NCBI RefSeq assembly: GCF_001469955.1
Contig: NZ_LOPU01000029.1
Span: 248,001 to 312,000, forward strand
Direction of reading: 5' to 3'
Origin: Haloprofundus marisrubri
GTDB taxonomy: Archaea > Halobacteriota > Halobacteria > Halobacteriales > Haloferacaceae
DNA length: 64,000 nt
The notes under the pieces are model-generated. The model did no database searches and was not told the origin of the DNA. It saw nothing but the letters and a program-made list of their open reading frames with translations. Positions within the stretch are counted from its first letter, which is position 1. Every line of letters starts with the position of its first letter. Shown here piece after piece: positions 50,239 through 60,106 of the stretch. The position numbers and the translations under genes were made by a program.

Positions 50239-52605
50239 ATGACATTCAGTTCTAAAAAAGTAGGGGCTGTCTGTCTTGTGTTTCTCATGGTGGTTTCGAC
50301 TATGGGGGTACAAGGCGTCGCAGCGATCGGGAGTTCACACTCTCAATCGCTGGGATCTGATGCAGTCCTATTTAACTCAGACTCCACTGAGTTAGAAAGC
50401 GAAAGTACAGACGTAACTAGTCAAGTGAGTGTGTGGGACTATGCTCCCTTCTCGATGCGAGCAGGACAGTTCCAGGAAGGAACTGTCGACATCGAAGCTC
50501 CTTCAGCGTCTCTGACGACCGACGAAAAGAACATCCCGCTAAACAAAAACGTTCTAGTCGTCGGTAACGTCAACGAGGAGATCGAACTTAACTTCAGAAC
50601 CCGTACTGGTACTGTAGACACTTCGCAGTTTGCCGGAGAGGACGTCCAACTCGTCGTTGCCAGAATGGGTGACGGATTCGACAGCCAATCCGGTCAGGAA
50701 ATGCTTGAGCAGTCCAGCGCGGATGAAGAGTCGTTCGAGCAGACTGTAAACGACAACGCAGAGTTCGTTGAGGTCATCGAAGGCGACGACCTCACAATTG
50801 ACGAAGAGGGTAACCTCCAGACCTCCTACACGCCGACTGAGGCAGGTCACTACGCGTTCTTCCTCGCCCAGCCGCTCGACAAGGGAGACGGCTTCAGTAC
50901 ACACAACAACGACCTCTCCGTCTCTGGCGAGACTCGGATTATCGGCATGGAGTCCGTGCCTGTCCAGACGCGACGCTCGTCGGCAGACCTCGTACGAGAT
51001 GGTAAAGAGGTTGAAGCAGCAGAGAACGAGGACGTCTACGCGGACCCTGGCGAGACGCTCACCTTCAAGGTTGACTCGCTGTTCTCGTCCGAAGGCGAGT
51101 ACCCTGACTCGACCGAGCACATGGTTCTCGTCTATGAGAAGTCCACGTTCGTAAACAGCAACCTCGATATCACGGTCACGAAAGACGACGACGGCAACAT
51201 CGAGGATGTCAGTACGACGAGTGACATTACGTCGGTCAACGGCCACGTAAACGTCGCCGAAGAGTCGACTTCCTTCCAATCGATGGGTGATGGGGAACTG
51301 AACCCGACGATGAGCATCAACAGTGCTGGTGAAATCGTCTCGGAGGCTCACGAAGACGACTCCGACGACGGCCAAGAGATTGATGCATCACTTACCGCAA
51401 TCTCTGGAGACTCCCAGGATACGGTCAATGTCGAAACCAACGAAGATTGGGACGAGACGAAGTACGTCTACGTCCACATCGCAGTCGGTGACGACCCGTC
51501 GCAGTTCGCAGTCGACCAAGGTTCGCTCTGTCTGAAACCAGAGGGCGAAACCTGTTACGACCCCGGTGAAGAACCCGACGAGGGTGACAACTCCGGTGAC
51601 GGCGATGGCGACGACTCCGAGAACGACGGAGACGACGACAACAACGCTGGTGGCGGCGGTGGCGGCGGCGCACCCGCTGGTGGCAGCGACGATGGTGACA
51701 GCGGTCCGGACCGCATCAAAGCCAAAGAGAGCAACGGTCAGATGACCGCCAGCACTGGCACGGTCTTCGCCGGCCAGACTGTCGGCTTCAACGTTGACAA
51801 CGATGGTTCGCTCAAGAACTTCGACATCACGATGGAGAACACGGTGTCGGGCTTCAATGTTGACTACGCTGACCTCGACAGTCAGCCAGGCAGCGTCACG
51901 ACGCCGCCGATGTCGGCTGTTCGCTTCTTCGAGGTGAACGCAAACGGCGTCTCTGACGACGACATCGACAACGTCAAATTCAATTTCCGACTCGACAGTT
52001 CGGAACTCCCAGAGGGCGTCTCGCCTGACGACGTCCAACTGCTTCGCTTCCACGATGGCGAGTGGCAGACACTCGAAACGAAGCACCGCAACGGCGACAA
52101 CTACCGTGCGAGCTCGCCTGGCTTCACCGTCTACGCGATCGGCTACGATGAGCCTGCACAGCCGTCCTTCGCACTGAGCAGTCCGTCGCTTGCTGGGACG
52201 ACCGCCTCGGTCGGACAGGCAACTGAGGTTTCCGCAACCGTCGAGAACACCGGCGATGCAGCAGGAACCTACACCGTCGACCTCACCGCCAACGGTGACG
52301 TCGTCGACACGAAGGAAGTCACCGTGCCCGCTGGCGAAAGCGAGCAGGTGACCTTCTCGGTCAGCTTCGACGAAGCAGGCACGTACGACCTCGCAATCAA
52401 CGGCGAGGCACTTGGTGCGATCACGGTTCAAGACGAACCGGTCGACCAAGTTGATAACAACGACGACACCAACGATGGTGACGACGAGACTGGCGGCAGC
52501 TTGCTCTCCGGTCCGGTCGTCCTCGTATTGGTCCTGATCGTTGTCGTGATCGGCGTGGCTGTCGCGCTCGCAAAGCGCGAAGACCTCCAAGAAAAGCTCA
52601 AGTAA
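50239..52605 (+). CDS. Large secreted surface protein with PGF-pre-PGF and CARDB domains
   Basis: A 788-aa exported protein. Signal peptide MTFSSKKVGAVCLVFLMVVS lies at residues 1-30. A beta-rich region (about 60-430) resembles surface-protein domains; an acidic Gly-rich linker (GDGDGDDSENDGDDD) separates it from a PGF-pre-PGF domain (FRLDSSELPEGVSPDDVQLL, then FHDGEWQTL). A CARDB-like domain (SVGQATEVSATVENTGDAAG) and a C-terminal helix followed by KREDLQEKLK close it. There is no PGF-CTERM motif at this end. The transcript probably starts near AAATAATATC, about 30 nt upstream. It is followed by ABC-transporter genes. Confidence 0.87.
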   Translation: MTFSSKKVGAVCLVFLMVVSTMGVQGVAAIGSSHSQSLGSDAVLFNSDSTELESESTDVTSQVSVWDYAPFSMRAGQFQEGTVDIEAPSASLTTDEKNIPLNKNVLVVGNVNEEIELNFRTRTGTVDTSQFAGEDVQLVVARMGDGFDSQSGQEMLEQSSADEESFEQTVNDNAEFVEVIEGDDLTIDEEGNLQTSYTPTEAGHYAFFLAQPLDKGDGFSTHNNDLSVSGETRIIGMESVPVQTRRSSADLVRDGKEVEAAENEDVYADPGETLTFKVDSLFSSEGEYPDSTEHMVLVYEKSTFVNSNLDITVTKDDDGNIEDVSTTSDITSVNGHVNVAEESTSFQSMGDGELNPTMSINSAGEIVSEAHEDDSDDGQEIDASLTAISGDSQDTVNVETNEDWDETKYVYVHIAVGDDPSQFAVDQGSLCLKPEGETCYDPGEEPDEGDNSGDGDGDDSENDGDDDNNAGGGGGGGAPAGGSDDGDSGPDRIKAKESNGQMTASTGTVFAGQTVGFNVDNDGSLKNFDITMENTVSGFNVDYADLDSQPGSVTTPPMSAVRFFEVNANGVSDDDIDNVKFNFRLDSSELPEGVSPDDVQLLRFHDGEWQTLETKHRNGDNYRASSPGFTVYAIGYDEPAQPSFALSSPSLAGTTASVGQATEVSATVENTGDAAGTYTVDLTANGDVVDTKEVTVPAGESEQVTFSVSFDEAGTYDLAINGEALGAITVQDEPVDQVDNNDDTNDGDDETGGSLLSGPVVLVLVLIVVVIGVAVALAKREDLQEKLK

Positions 52606-52654
52606 CGACTTCCGTCGGATACTTTTTTGTAGTAGTCTCTGAAAGTCGCGTTCA

Positions 52655-53431
52655 ATGAGAATAGCGAATAGCACGACGTCTACTGGTCCCCAGACGTCCG
52701 AGAACGCAGATAACCAACAGACGGCGCCCGTAGTTCAGTGTCAAAACGTCACTCGAAGCTATACTGGGCGCGGTTCTGGGAGTCTCTTGGGCCGAAAAGA
52801 ACACACCCAAACCGTAACCGCGGTTTCGGATGTTTCAGTCACTGTCCGAGAACGCGAACTCGTCGGGATTGCAGGTCCAAGTGGGAGTGGCAAATCGACG
52901 CTGCTTCACCTTCTCGCAGCACTTGACGTTCCCACCTCGGGTGTTGTAACCGTCAACGGCACGGACACGAGCTCGCTCAGTGAACGCGCGCTCGCGCGTA
53001 TGCGACTGAACAATATCGGAATCGTATTCCAGCACTTCTACCTCCTCCCTGCGCTCTCTGCACGCGCTAACGTCGCCCTCCCACTCGTCGAACTCGGACT
53101 GAGTCGCAAAGAACGCCGGTCACGTGCATCAACCCTCCTCGAAAAAGTCGGTCTCGGCGATAGGGAGTCGCACAAACCGAGTGAACTGAGTGGGGGCGAA
53201 CAACAGCGCGTCGCTATCGCACGAGCGCTCTCAACGAAGCCAAAGCTGCTCATTGCAGATGAGCCAACTGGCGAACTCGACACCGAGACCGGGGCCTCCA
53301 TTCTGGATCTCTTCGATGACCTGCGAGACGAGTGTGCACTGGTCGTTGCTTCTCACGACCAACAGACGCTCGACCGTATGGATCGAGTTGTTCGACTCCA
53401 AGACGGGGAGCGCATTGACGACCATGCGTAG
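52655..53431 (+). CDS. ABC transporter ATPase, LolD/MacB type
   Basis: A 258-aa ATPase that drives the two FtsX-type permeases downstream. Walker [13 protein letters not shown]-loop [12 protein letters not shown], signature [15 protein letters not shown] and Walker [13 protein letters not shown] are complete. A 30-residue Ser/Thr-rich start precedes the domain. It overlaps the first permease gene by 8 nt. The system may export or pull out lipoproteins or surface proteins rather than transport a small solute. Confidence 0.92.
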   Translation: MRIANSTTSTGPQTSENADNQQTAPVVQCQNVTRSYTGRGSGSLLGRKEHTQTVTAVSDVSVTVRERELVGIAGPSGSGKSTLLHLLAALDVPTSGVVTVNGTDTSSLSERALARMRLNNIGIVFQHFYLLPALSARANVALPLVELGLSRKERRSRASTLLEKVGLGDRESHKPSELSGGEQQRVAIARALSTKPKLLIADEPTGELDTETGASILDLFDDLRDECALVVASHDQQTLDRMDRVVRLQDGERIDDHA

Positions 53432-54662
53432 GTCACGACAGTTTCGACGACTCACTGGCCTCATTCGACTGGCTGGTGCTCGTATCCGTGGTCGGCTTAC
53501 CACGTCTTCCAGTCGAGTCATTCTGAGCATGAGTGGCGTTGCACTCGCTATCATGCTCTTGACCGTCGTGACTGGCGTATCACTCGGCCTTGCTTCGCAG
53601 TCGGCTATCCAGAGTGAATCCGTTGATTACTGGATCGTCCCTGAGGAGACCGGCCAGTCTTCGATTGCGGTCGAAGTCGATGGCCCACAGCTTGGCGGTG
53701 TTCACAGTGCTGCAGAACGGCTTGGAAACGACGATCGCGTAACATACGCAACTCCTGTACAGACGCATATCACACGCGTGTCTGGCCCCGATGGCACGAG
53801 TGAGTACATTCTCCTCGTCGGTGTGATTCCAGATGATACAGACCGGGAAGTGTCCGGACTCTCTACTGCTGGCTTAGAACCCGGTGACCCATACTACGCC
53901 GATGGTGCGTACAACGGTCGGTGGACGGGTGATCTCGTTGTAAGTGACGGCACTGCAGACTTACTCAACGCCTCTTCTGGGAGTGAGCTCACAGTCGAAA
54001 GCGGCGATACAGAGAGAGGGCTGTCGGTCGTCAATGTCACCGAGGGGAACATGCAATCGGGTGCTGGAACGTTCCCAATCGGGCTCGTCCACCTCTCCGA
54101 ACTCCAAGAGATCTCTGGGAGTACGGGCGGTGACCAAGCAAATCAGCTACTCGTCTCGACGAACGATCCAAGCGTCAAACCGCAGTTGGCCTCACTGTAT
54201 CCCGGGACTGACGTCGTCACGCAGACTGGGTTTGCAAGTCGTGACGTTTCGACGTCGAATCTGTCGCTTGCAATCGGCTTAGCCGCATTCGTCACCGCGC
54301 TTGTGACGGGGGTCTTACTCGTGGCGACAATTATGGGACTCGAAATTCTCGCAGATCGTTCGACTCTCGCACTCTTGGGCGCAGTGGGGTATTCTGCTCG
54401 CTCGCGCTCGCTTCTCGTGCTCACGGAGACTGTCATCATAACACTCGCCGGTGGCCTCGTTGGAGTCGTCCTTGGTGCCGGTGGAATCGTTGTCGTGAAC
54501 GCGCTCTCGTATGACCTACTGGGCGTGGACTCGATTGCGCTGTTCGATCCGCTGATGTTCGGCTACGGACTCATCGTCGCCGTTCTCATTGGACTCGTCG
54601 CTGCGCCATACCCAGTGTGGTTGAGTCGTCGAGTAAGCCCTGTGGAGGGACTCCAAGAATGA
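53424..54662 (+). CDS. FtsX/MacB-type ABC permease, first subunit
   Basis: A 412-aa permease from [20 protein letters not shown]. One helix near the N-terminus (VILSMSGVALAIMLLTVVTG) is followed by a large extracytoplasmic domain of about 230 residues and three helices near the C-terminus (about 285-400), the FtsX plan. The ATG overlaps the ATPase gene, and the gene ends ATGA over the second permease. Confidence 0.9.
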   Translation: MRRSRQFRRLTGLIRLAGARIRGRLTTSSSRVILSMSGVALAIMLLTVVTGVSLGLASQSAIQSESVDYWIVPEETGQSSIAVEVDGPQLGGVHSAAERLGNDDRVTYATPVQTHITRVSGPDGTSEYILLVGVIPDDTDREVSGLSTAGLEPGDPYYADGAYNGRWTGDLVVSDGTADLLNASSGSELTVESGDTERGLSVVNVTEGNMQSGAGTFPIGLVHLSELQEISGSTGGDQANQLLVSTNDPSVKPQLASLYPGTDVVTQTGFASRDVSTSNLSLAIGLAAFVTALVTGVLLVATIMGLEILADRSTLALLGAVGYSARSRSLLVLTETVIITLAGGLVGVVLGAGGIVVVNALSYDLLGVDSIALFDPLMFGYGLIVAVLIGLVAAPYPVWLSRRVSPVEGLQE

Positions 54663-55888
54663 GCTGGTTGACCCGAATCAGTGGTGGCACGTCAGTGGCG
54701 ATTGCCCAACTCAAACACGAGCGAATGCGAACCGTCTTGGCGGTTGTTGGACTGGCGCTTGCCGTTCTTGCAGCAACGCTTCTCGCCAGCGTCGGGACTG
54801 GCGTTGTTGCCACTGGCCAGGAAAAATTCGACACATCCGGGCGGGATCTCTGGATTACTGGTGGGACGGCACGTCTCACACCCGGTGCTGGTGGCGTGGA
54901 AAATCCCGTGATGGATTCACACAAGCTTCAGGATACGCTCGAAGCTCGTGATGATATCCATACCGCCTCACCACTCGCGTTCAAGACTGTGTACGTAGGA
55001 AACAGCACGTCAGAGTTCGAGACGTTCGTTGGTGTCGGCGGCCCCGCTCGAGGGAAGTCTGTCCAAATCACCGAGGGAGAAGCAATCAGTCAAAAGGATA
55101 TCCACTACGCGAACGGCACCTACGAGGGGCCGATGCTCAACGAGGTCGTCATCGACCGACAGACCGCGAACGCACTCAACGTTTCTGTCGGAGATACGAT
55201 CTATATTGGTGGCACGCTTGCAAGTGCACGGCAGCACGAATTCACGATTGTCGGTATCTCACCGACGTACTCGAATTTCCTCGGTGCGCCCACGGTGGTC
55301 GTCCCCCTCAGCGAACTCCAGGAGGTGACTGGGACAACTGGTGGCGACCGGTCGACGATGATCTCTGTGTCGTTGACTGAGGGTAACAGCCCAGAGCAGG
55401 TTGCTTCCGAACTCGAAGCAGAATATCCCCAGTACACTATTCGGACGAACCAAGAGCAATTCGAGGCGACACTGCAACGACAGGCAGTGGTCATCGCAAG
55501 TGGACTCTGTCTCGTTGCACTCGCGTTTGTCGCAGGGATTGCGCTCACGGTCAACTTACTGCTCTCGCTTGTCTATCAGCAACGAAAGCAGTTTGCCGCC
55601 TTCAGAGCGCTTGGTGGATCGACGGCGACACTTTCGACTGTCGTTGTCGCGCAAGCACTGATACTGGGAGTACTTGGTGGAATCCTCGGTGTCGCACTTA
55701 CGATTCCAGCGGCTGATCTCCTCAACGTCCTCGCAGCGCAACTCGTCGGGTTCGAGGGACTCGTGCAGGCCTCTGATCAGGTTCTTATCGCGGGACTCGT
55801 TCTCGCGCCGGTGATGAGCGTTCTTGGCTCTGTGACCGCTGTCTGGCGTCTCAGTCGAATGTCGCCGCTCACCCACCTCAACGCATGA
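54659..55888 (+). CDS. FtsX/MacB-type ABC permease, second subunit
   Basis: A 409-aa permease from MSWLTRISGGTSVAIAQLKH. It has the same one-plus-three helix plan with an extracytoplasmic domain (about 45-265) and ends LSRMSPLTHLNA. The first helix is RTVLAVVGLALAVLAATLLA. Two similar but not identical subunits suggest a heterodimer with the ATPase at 52655. Confidence 0.9.
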   Translation: MSWLTRISGGTSVAIAQLKHERMRTVLAVVGLALAVLAATLLASVGTGVVATGQEKFDTSGRDLWITGGTARLTPGAGGVENPVMDSHKLQDTLEARDDIHTASPLAFKTVYVGNSTSEFETFVGVGGPARGKSVQITEGEAISQKDIHYANGTYEGPMLNEVVIDRQTANALNVSVGDTIYIGGTLASARQHEFTIVGISPTYSNFLGAPTVVVPLSELQEVTGTTGGDRSTMISVSLTEGNSPEQVASELEAEYPQYTIRTNQEQFEATLQRQAVVIASGLCLVALAFVAGIALTVNLLLSLVYQQRKQFAAFRALGGSTATLSTVVVAQALILGVLGGILGVALTIPAADLLNVLAAQLVGFEGLVQASDQVLIAGLVLAPVMSVLGSVTAVWRLSRMSPLTHLNA

Positions 55889-55958
55889 GTGAATCCCACG
55901 CCGACTCGGCCGTCGGAAGCCGATAGGTTGGTAAGGCACCCCTCTCTGACAGGTAATT

Positions 55959-56234
55959 ATGACAACCGTTCGCCGAGCGCGGTTCATCAACGCACAACTT
56001 GGGTGGATGCTCGGCGTCCTTCTCGTATTGACGCTTCTCGAGTCGCTGACCCTTGAGTTGTTCTTTGTCTGCTCGCTCATCGGGTTTCTCGTCATCATTG
56101 AACTCACCGCTCCCTTCGCGGTGACGCCGACGTGGCGGAAACGACTCCGCTGGCTCATTGTTCTCGGACTGGCCGTATTCGGATACATTGTCATCCAACG
56201 GATTCTCTCCATTCTCCCACCGGGGGTGCTTTAG
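55959..56234 (+). CDS. Small two- or three-TM membrane protein
   Basis: A 91-aa protein, MTTVRRARFINAQLGWMLGV..., with helices near 14-28, 32-50 and 63-82. It ends one base before the DUF4350-type gene, so the two are likely a unit. Function is unknown. Confidence 0.72.
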   Translation: MTTVRRARFINAQLGWMLGVLLVLTLLESLTLELFFVCSLIGFLVIIELTAPFAVTPTWRKRLRWLIVLGLAVFGYIVIQRILSILPPGVL

Positions 56235-57179
56235 ATGCGACTGTTCGGCCGTGAGTACTCGTATCCCGAACTGCTCCTCGGAGGGCTCATCGTCACTCTC
56301 TGTGTCGCAACGTTGTTTGCGGCGAGTACGTCTGCGGCCTCATTTGGCGTCTATAACGCCGGGTGGAACGGTGCCTCCGGACTGCAGTCACTCACCGAAG
56401 AAAGCGACACGACAACCGAAATCGGGCTCAACACCTCAGCGTATGAGGAGACACCAGCGAACGCTACGGCCTTCATTCTCTCTCCTGATAGTGGCTACTC
56501 GCCACAAGAGCGGACACACGTGAACTCGTTCGTGAGAAATGGCGGTACCCTCGTTGTCGCAGAGGACTATGGGCCACACAGCAATCGCTTACTCCGTTCG
56601 ATTGGCGTCTCTGCACGATTCGATGGACGAGTCCTCAGAGACGAACGGGAAAACTATCGATCCCCAGCGATGCCTGTTGCGACAGGCGTCAACGAGACAC
56701 CGATGACCGAAGACGTGGATCAACTCACGCTCAACTACGGGACGGTCATCACAGCGAACAACAGCACGGTCGTCGCTCGCTCATCGCAGTTCAGTTACCT
56801 CGATACGACACCGAACGGTGAACTCGACGACAACGAAACGCTCAGTCAGTATCCAGTGGTCGTCACCGAGCAAGTAGGAGACGGTCGCGTGATTTTGGTC
56901 TCTGACCCTAGCTTGTTCATCAACTCGATGTTGGAGCGACCAGGCAATCAGCAGTTCAGCCAAAACCTGATCTCTGATACAGAATACGTGCTGTTCGACT
57001 ACTCGCAGACAGAGCAACAACCACCGTTGGCGGTTGCACTCTTGACGCTTAGAGAGTCGACGTTCTTGCAGGTGCTCGTCGGTCTACTCAGCTTCGGGGC
57101 CATCACAGCGGTTTTCAGCAGTAACCCCAAGGCGAGACGTTTCCGACAAATACTCTCGCCACTGCGTCGAAACGACTGA
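56235..57179 (+). CDS. DUF4350-type membrane protein
   Basis: A 314-aa protein with an N-terminal helix (LLLGGLIVTLCVATLFAAST), an extracytoplasmic domain holding the DUF4350 pattern (ATAFILSPDSGYSPQERTHV, then FVRNGGTLVVAEDYGPHSNR), and a C-terminal helix before a basic tail. Members usually occur beside MoxR ATPases and DUF58 proteins, and this one lies 75 nt from a MoxR gene. The unit may take part in envelope assembly or chaperoning. Confidence 0.82.
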   Translation: MRLFGREYSYPELLLGGLIVTLCVATLFAASTSAASFGVYNAGWNGASGLQSLTEESDTTTEIGLNTSAYEETPANATAFILSPDSGYSPQERTHVNSFVRNGGTLVVAEDYGPHSNRLLRSIGVSARFDGRVLRDERENYRSPAMPVATGVNETPMTEDVDQLTLNYGTVITANNSTVVARSSQFSYLDTTPNGELDDNETLSQYPVVVTEQVGDGRVILVSDPSLFINSMLERPGNQQFSQNLISDTEYVLFDYSQTEQQPPLAVALLTLRESTFLQVLVGLLSFGAITAVFSSNPKARRFRQILSPLRRND

Positions 57180-57254
57180 GCAGCCATTGTACACTGATTT
57201 TCCTCGACTCCCAATGACAGGTGTTTTTAACGACACAGCATCAGGAGGATGATA

Positions 57255-58235
57255 ATGAGTCAGAATAGTGCGGCGACATTCTACGACGCTGTCGAGAGCG
57301 CCTCCGAGACAGTTCTTTTAGGAAACGAGGACGTCCTCGAACGTCTCAGTGTCGCACTGTTGACCGACGGGCACGTGCTGCTTGAGGGAGTCCCTGGCGT
57401 TGCGAAGACGACAATTGCGAACGTCTTCGCGCGCGCGACGGGCCTCGAATCGAACCGGATCCAGATGACACCAGACATCCTCCCCGCAGACATCACAGGG
57501 ACGACGATTTATCGGATGCAGACTGGTGAGTTCGAGCGTCGAGAGGGACCGGTGTTTTCGAATCTCGTCATTGCAGACGAGATCAACAGAGCAACGCCGA
57601 AGACACAGAGTGCGCTGTTGGAAGCAATGCAGGAAGGGTCTGTCAGCCTTGATGGCGAAACGCTGGCGTTGCCATCGCCGTTCATGGTGGTTGCAACGCA
57701 GAATCCCATCGAGATGGAGGGGACCTTCGAACTCCCTGAGGCACAGCGAGATCGCTTCCAACAGAAACTGATCGTGGACCTCCCGACCGAAGACGTCGAG
57801 CATGCGTTGTTGACACGCTTCGACGACGACCCACAGTTGTCTCCGAGTGAAGTCGAACAGAGTGTGAGCGAGGCCGAATTGGAGGCTGCACGCAACGCAG
57901 TCGCAGACACGTACGTCGCAGACAGGGTCAAACAGTACATCATCGACATCGTCCACGCGACACGAGCAGACGACGAAATCGAGTTCGGTGCCTCTCCACG
58001 TGCGTCACTGGCGTTGCTTCGAGCGAGCAAGGCTCGTGCAGCGATTCACGACCGTGAGTACGTTATTCCAGACGACATCAAAGCGTTGGCACCGGCTGTG
58101 TTCCGGCATCGACTGCTTCTCAGTACGGACGCTGAACTCAGTGGCCGGTCGACCGATGACGTGATCGACACGCTTCTGGAGTCGATCAGTCCACCTGAAA
58201 ACGTCCAGCCCGAGGCGTCGACGCCGACGACGTAG
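57255..58235 (+). CDS. MoxR-type AAA+ ATPase
   Basis: A 326-aa ATPase from MSQNSAATFYDAVESASETV. A purine-rich AGGAGG lies 6 nt before ATG 57255, and an ATG at 57249 would sit too close to it. Walker A GVPGVAKTT, Walker B VIADEINRATPKTQ and the sensor region (MVVATQNPIEMEGTFELPEA) are intact; the C-terminal lid ends VFRHRLLLSTDAE. Relatives act as chaperones for metal insertion or complex assembly, usually with a DUF58/VWA partner. No such partner is encoded nearby. Confidence 0.9.
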   Translation: MSQNSAATFYDAVESASETVLLGNEDVLERLSVALLTDGHVLLEGVPGVAKTTIANVFARATGLESNRIQMTPDILPADITGTTIYRMQTGEFERREGPVFSNLVIADEINRATPKTQSALLEAMQEGSVSLDGETLALPSPFMVVATQNPIEMEGTFELPEAQRDRFQQKLIVDLPTEDVEHALLTRFDDDPQLSPSEVEQSVSEAELEAARNAVADTYVADRVKQYIIDIVHATRADDEIEFGASPRASLALLRASKARAAIHDREYVIPDDIKALAPAVFRHRLLLSTDAELSGRSTDDVIDTLLESISPPENVQPEASTPTT

Positions 58236-58486
58236 TCCTTCTGCGGTCTCCAATTTCCCGAGTTGCTCTCTCCCTCTCTTTCTCGGACTGCTTTCTCGAA
58301 TCTTGCGTACTCGATTACTCTCGGTCCGTTATCTAGCCAACACCGTCTTTCACGCATTTCTCGTGTTGTATAGATATCAAATAGATTTATTGTATTCTAT
58401 TCCAGAAGGTTTTCTAACTGGAGACACCCGACCAATGACTTTCATTTCGCATACGCTGAACACCCCTTTCTCCGAGTCGCAGTAAG

Positions 58487-59035
58487 ATGGCCGGAAGAGC
58501 ATCCCCCGACCTCGGCCGAGAGGATATCTTCTACATCCTCCGAAACAAACGACGCCGTTTCGCACTCCATCATCTGAAACATCAAGGCAAGCCAGTAAGC
58601 CTTGGTGAACTCTCGACTCGAGTCGCTGCTTGGGAAAACGAGGTAAGCGTTGAGGAAGTGACGACGACGCAACGACGTCGCGTATACAACTCTCTTCAGC
58701 AAAGCCACCTACCAGAACTCGTCGACGCAGGGCTGGTCAATATGAACGATTTGGATATTGAACTCACTCCGCGTGCAGATACACTGAAAGTGTATCTCGA
58801 GGTCGTCTCTGGACGGGACATTCCGTGGAGTGAGTACTACCTTGGGCTTGGATTCGTTGCCCTCGCGCTCCAGGTGGTTACTTGGCTGGATGTGGGTGTG
58901 TTTGCTTCGTTCCCTGACGGCGGTGTCGGTGTCCTTGCGATCACAGCATTTGTCGTCTCTGCTGGAATCAACTACTACACACAGCGACGTGGCCAACTGG
59001 GGAATACCTCACTCCCTCCTGAACTCAGAAACTGA
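58487..59035 (+). CDS. DUF7344-like winged-helix protein with C-terminal membrane helices
   Basis: A 182-aa protein. Residues about 10-100 form a winged helix (EDIFYILRNKRRRFALHHLK, then QRRRVYNSLQQSHLPELVDA). Residues about 118-165 hold two helices (LGLGFVALALQVVTWLDVGV, then GVLAITAFVVSAGI). It may be a membrane-tethered regulator. It has its own promoter region after MoxR, with a gap of 250 nt. Confidence 0.8.
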   Translation: MAGRASPDLGREDIFYILRNKRRRFALHHLKHQGKPVSLGELSTRVAAWENEVSVEEVTTTQRRRVYNSLQQSHLPELVDAGLVNMNDLDIELTPRADTLKVYLEVVSGRDIPWSEYYLGLGFVALALQVVTWLDVGVFASFPDGGVGVLAITAFVVSAGINYYTQRRGQLGNTSLPPELRN

Positions 59036-59345
59036 CCTCTTCACGGCACGGCCCAAAACAATAGACAGAGTTCCTTGCTGTACGCTCAGGGCGTTCGGTC
59101 ACTGATAGAGCGAAACTCATCGACGACTATTTCCAGACGATGCCGTCTGCTTTCTGAGACTCCGGAACTGCCGTTGAGAATCAAAAATAAACCAGCAACA
59201 TGATGGGTGCCACCAGTTTATGATCGCCTTTGCAGGCCACCACATTCAAGATTAAAATACATTCTATTAAAACTACTTGTCCGAAGATATCGGTTGTTGG
59301 AACTCAAGAACGACTCGTCTAAGACTCTACGAGAGACACTTCCGG
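59036..59345. other. Intergenic region, 310 nt
   Basis: No gene is seen. The middle part becomes AT-rich (around 59240-59275). I see nothing further to assign. Confidence 0.5.
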
Positions 59346-59504
59346 CTACTCTAAGGACTCTGCGTCGTACTCGACGATCTCGGTAGACTCACAGGCCGAA
59401 CACCGCTCACACTCTGTGTGGTGGGTCGTACCGCAGCGACGGCACTCATAGATTGGCGCAGGTGAAACGCCCCTTCCAAGCACCCGCTTGACTAAATTGA
59501 ACAT
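59346..59504 (-). CDS. Small zinc-ribbon protein, 52 aa
   Basis: The protein MFNLVKRVLGRGVSPAPIYE... carries C-RRC at residues 21-24 and a second pair of cysteines, CERCSAC near 31-37, and an acidic end. The basic first 12 residues could bind membrane or nucleic acid. This fits the haloarchaeal micro-zinc-protein type, here with five cysteines. Confidence 0.72.
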   Translation of the reverse strand: MFNLVKRVLGRGVSPAPIYECRRCGTTHHTECERCSACESTEIVEYDAESLE

Positions 59505-59685
59505 AGATTTTCAACGGCCAACTGCAGGTCGTCTAGTCAGTTGGTAGCATAGTCACTACAAATACTCTTTCAATGCAGAGTGTAAGTAAAATCGGATAAC
59601 AACGGCTGAACGCACATTCAACGCTATGTCCGTTCAACCCTCTACGTGGTCATGAGTTTGGATGCTTCCAGTCAGCGTATTCTGA

Positions 59686-59967
59686 CTACGCTTCGATCGA
59701 CCGGTATCCGTCTTCCCACCCACGTCGATTGCGGATTGCTTCTCTACCTTTCTCGGTGATTGCGTAGTAGTTGGTTCGTCGGTCGATCGGTCCCTTCTCG
59801 ACGTAGTCCTTGTTGACGAGGGTGTCGAGATTCGGGTACAGTCGCCCGTGGTTGATTTCGCCATCGATGTACTGTTCGAGTTCGGTTTTGACCTCTTGTC
59901 CTGACGGTCTTTCGAACCCAGAAATCACGTACAAGAGGTCTCGCTGGAAGCCACTCAAGTCGTGCAT
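59686..59967 (-). CDS. PadR-family transcriptional regulator
   Basis: A 93-aa winged helix with the PadR pattern: DLLYVISGFERPSGQEVKTE, then GRLYPNLDTLVNKDYVEKG, with the wing RRTNYYAITEKGREAI. The length is normal for stand-alone PadR proteins. The target is unknown; it lies in a block of small genes. Confidence 0.88.
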   Translation of the reverse strand: MHDLSGFQRDLLYVISGFERPSGQEVKTELEQYIDGEINHGRLYPNLDTLVNKDYVEKGPIDRRTNYYAITEKGREAIRNRRGWEDGYRSIEA

Positions 59968-60106
59968 ATGATATCATCCACAAATTTGTATATAATAGTT
60001 CGTAGAGTCATCTGCGTTGACAATTATTGTGGCGATTGATATCTCTTGGTTTCCGTCAGGACGCCAATTCCACAAAATAGCGCAGGAGAAAAGTGCTTTC
60101 TAGGTT

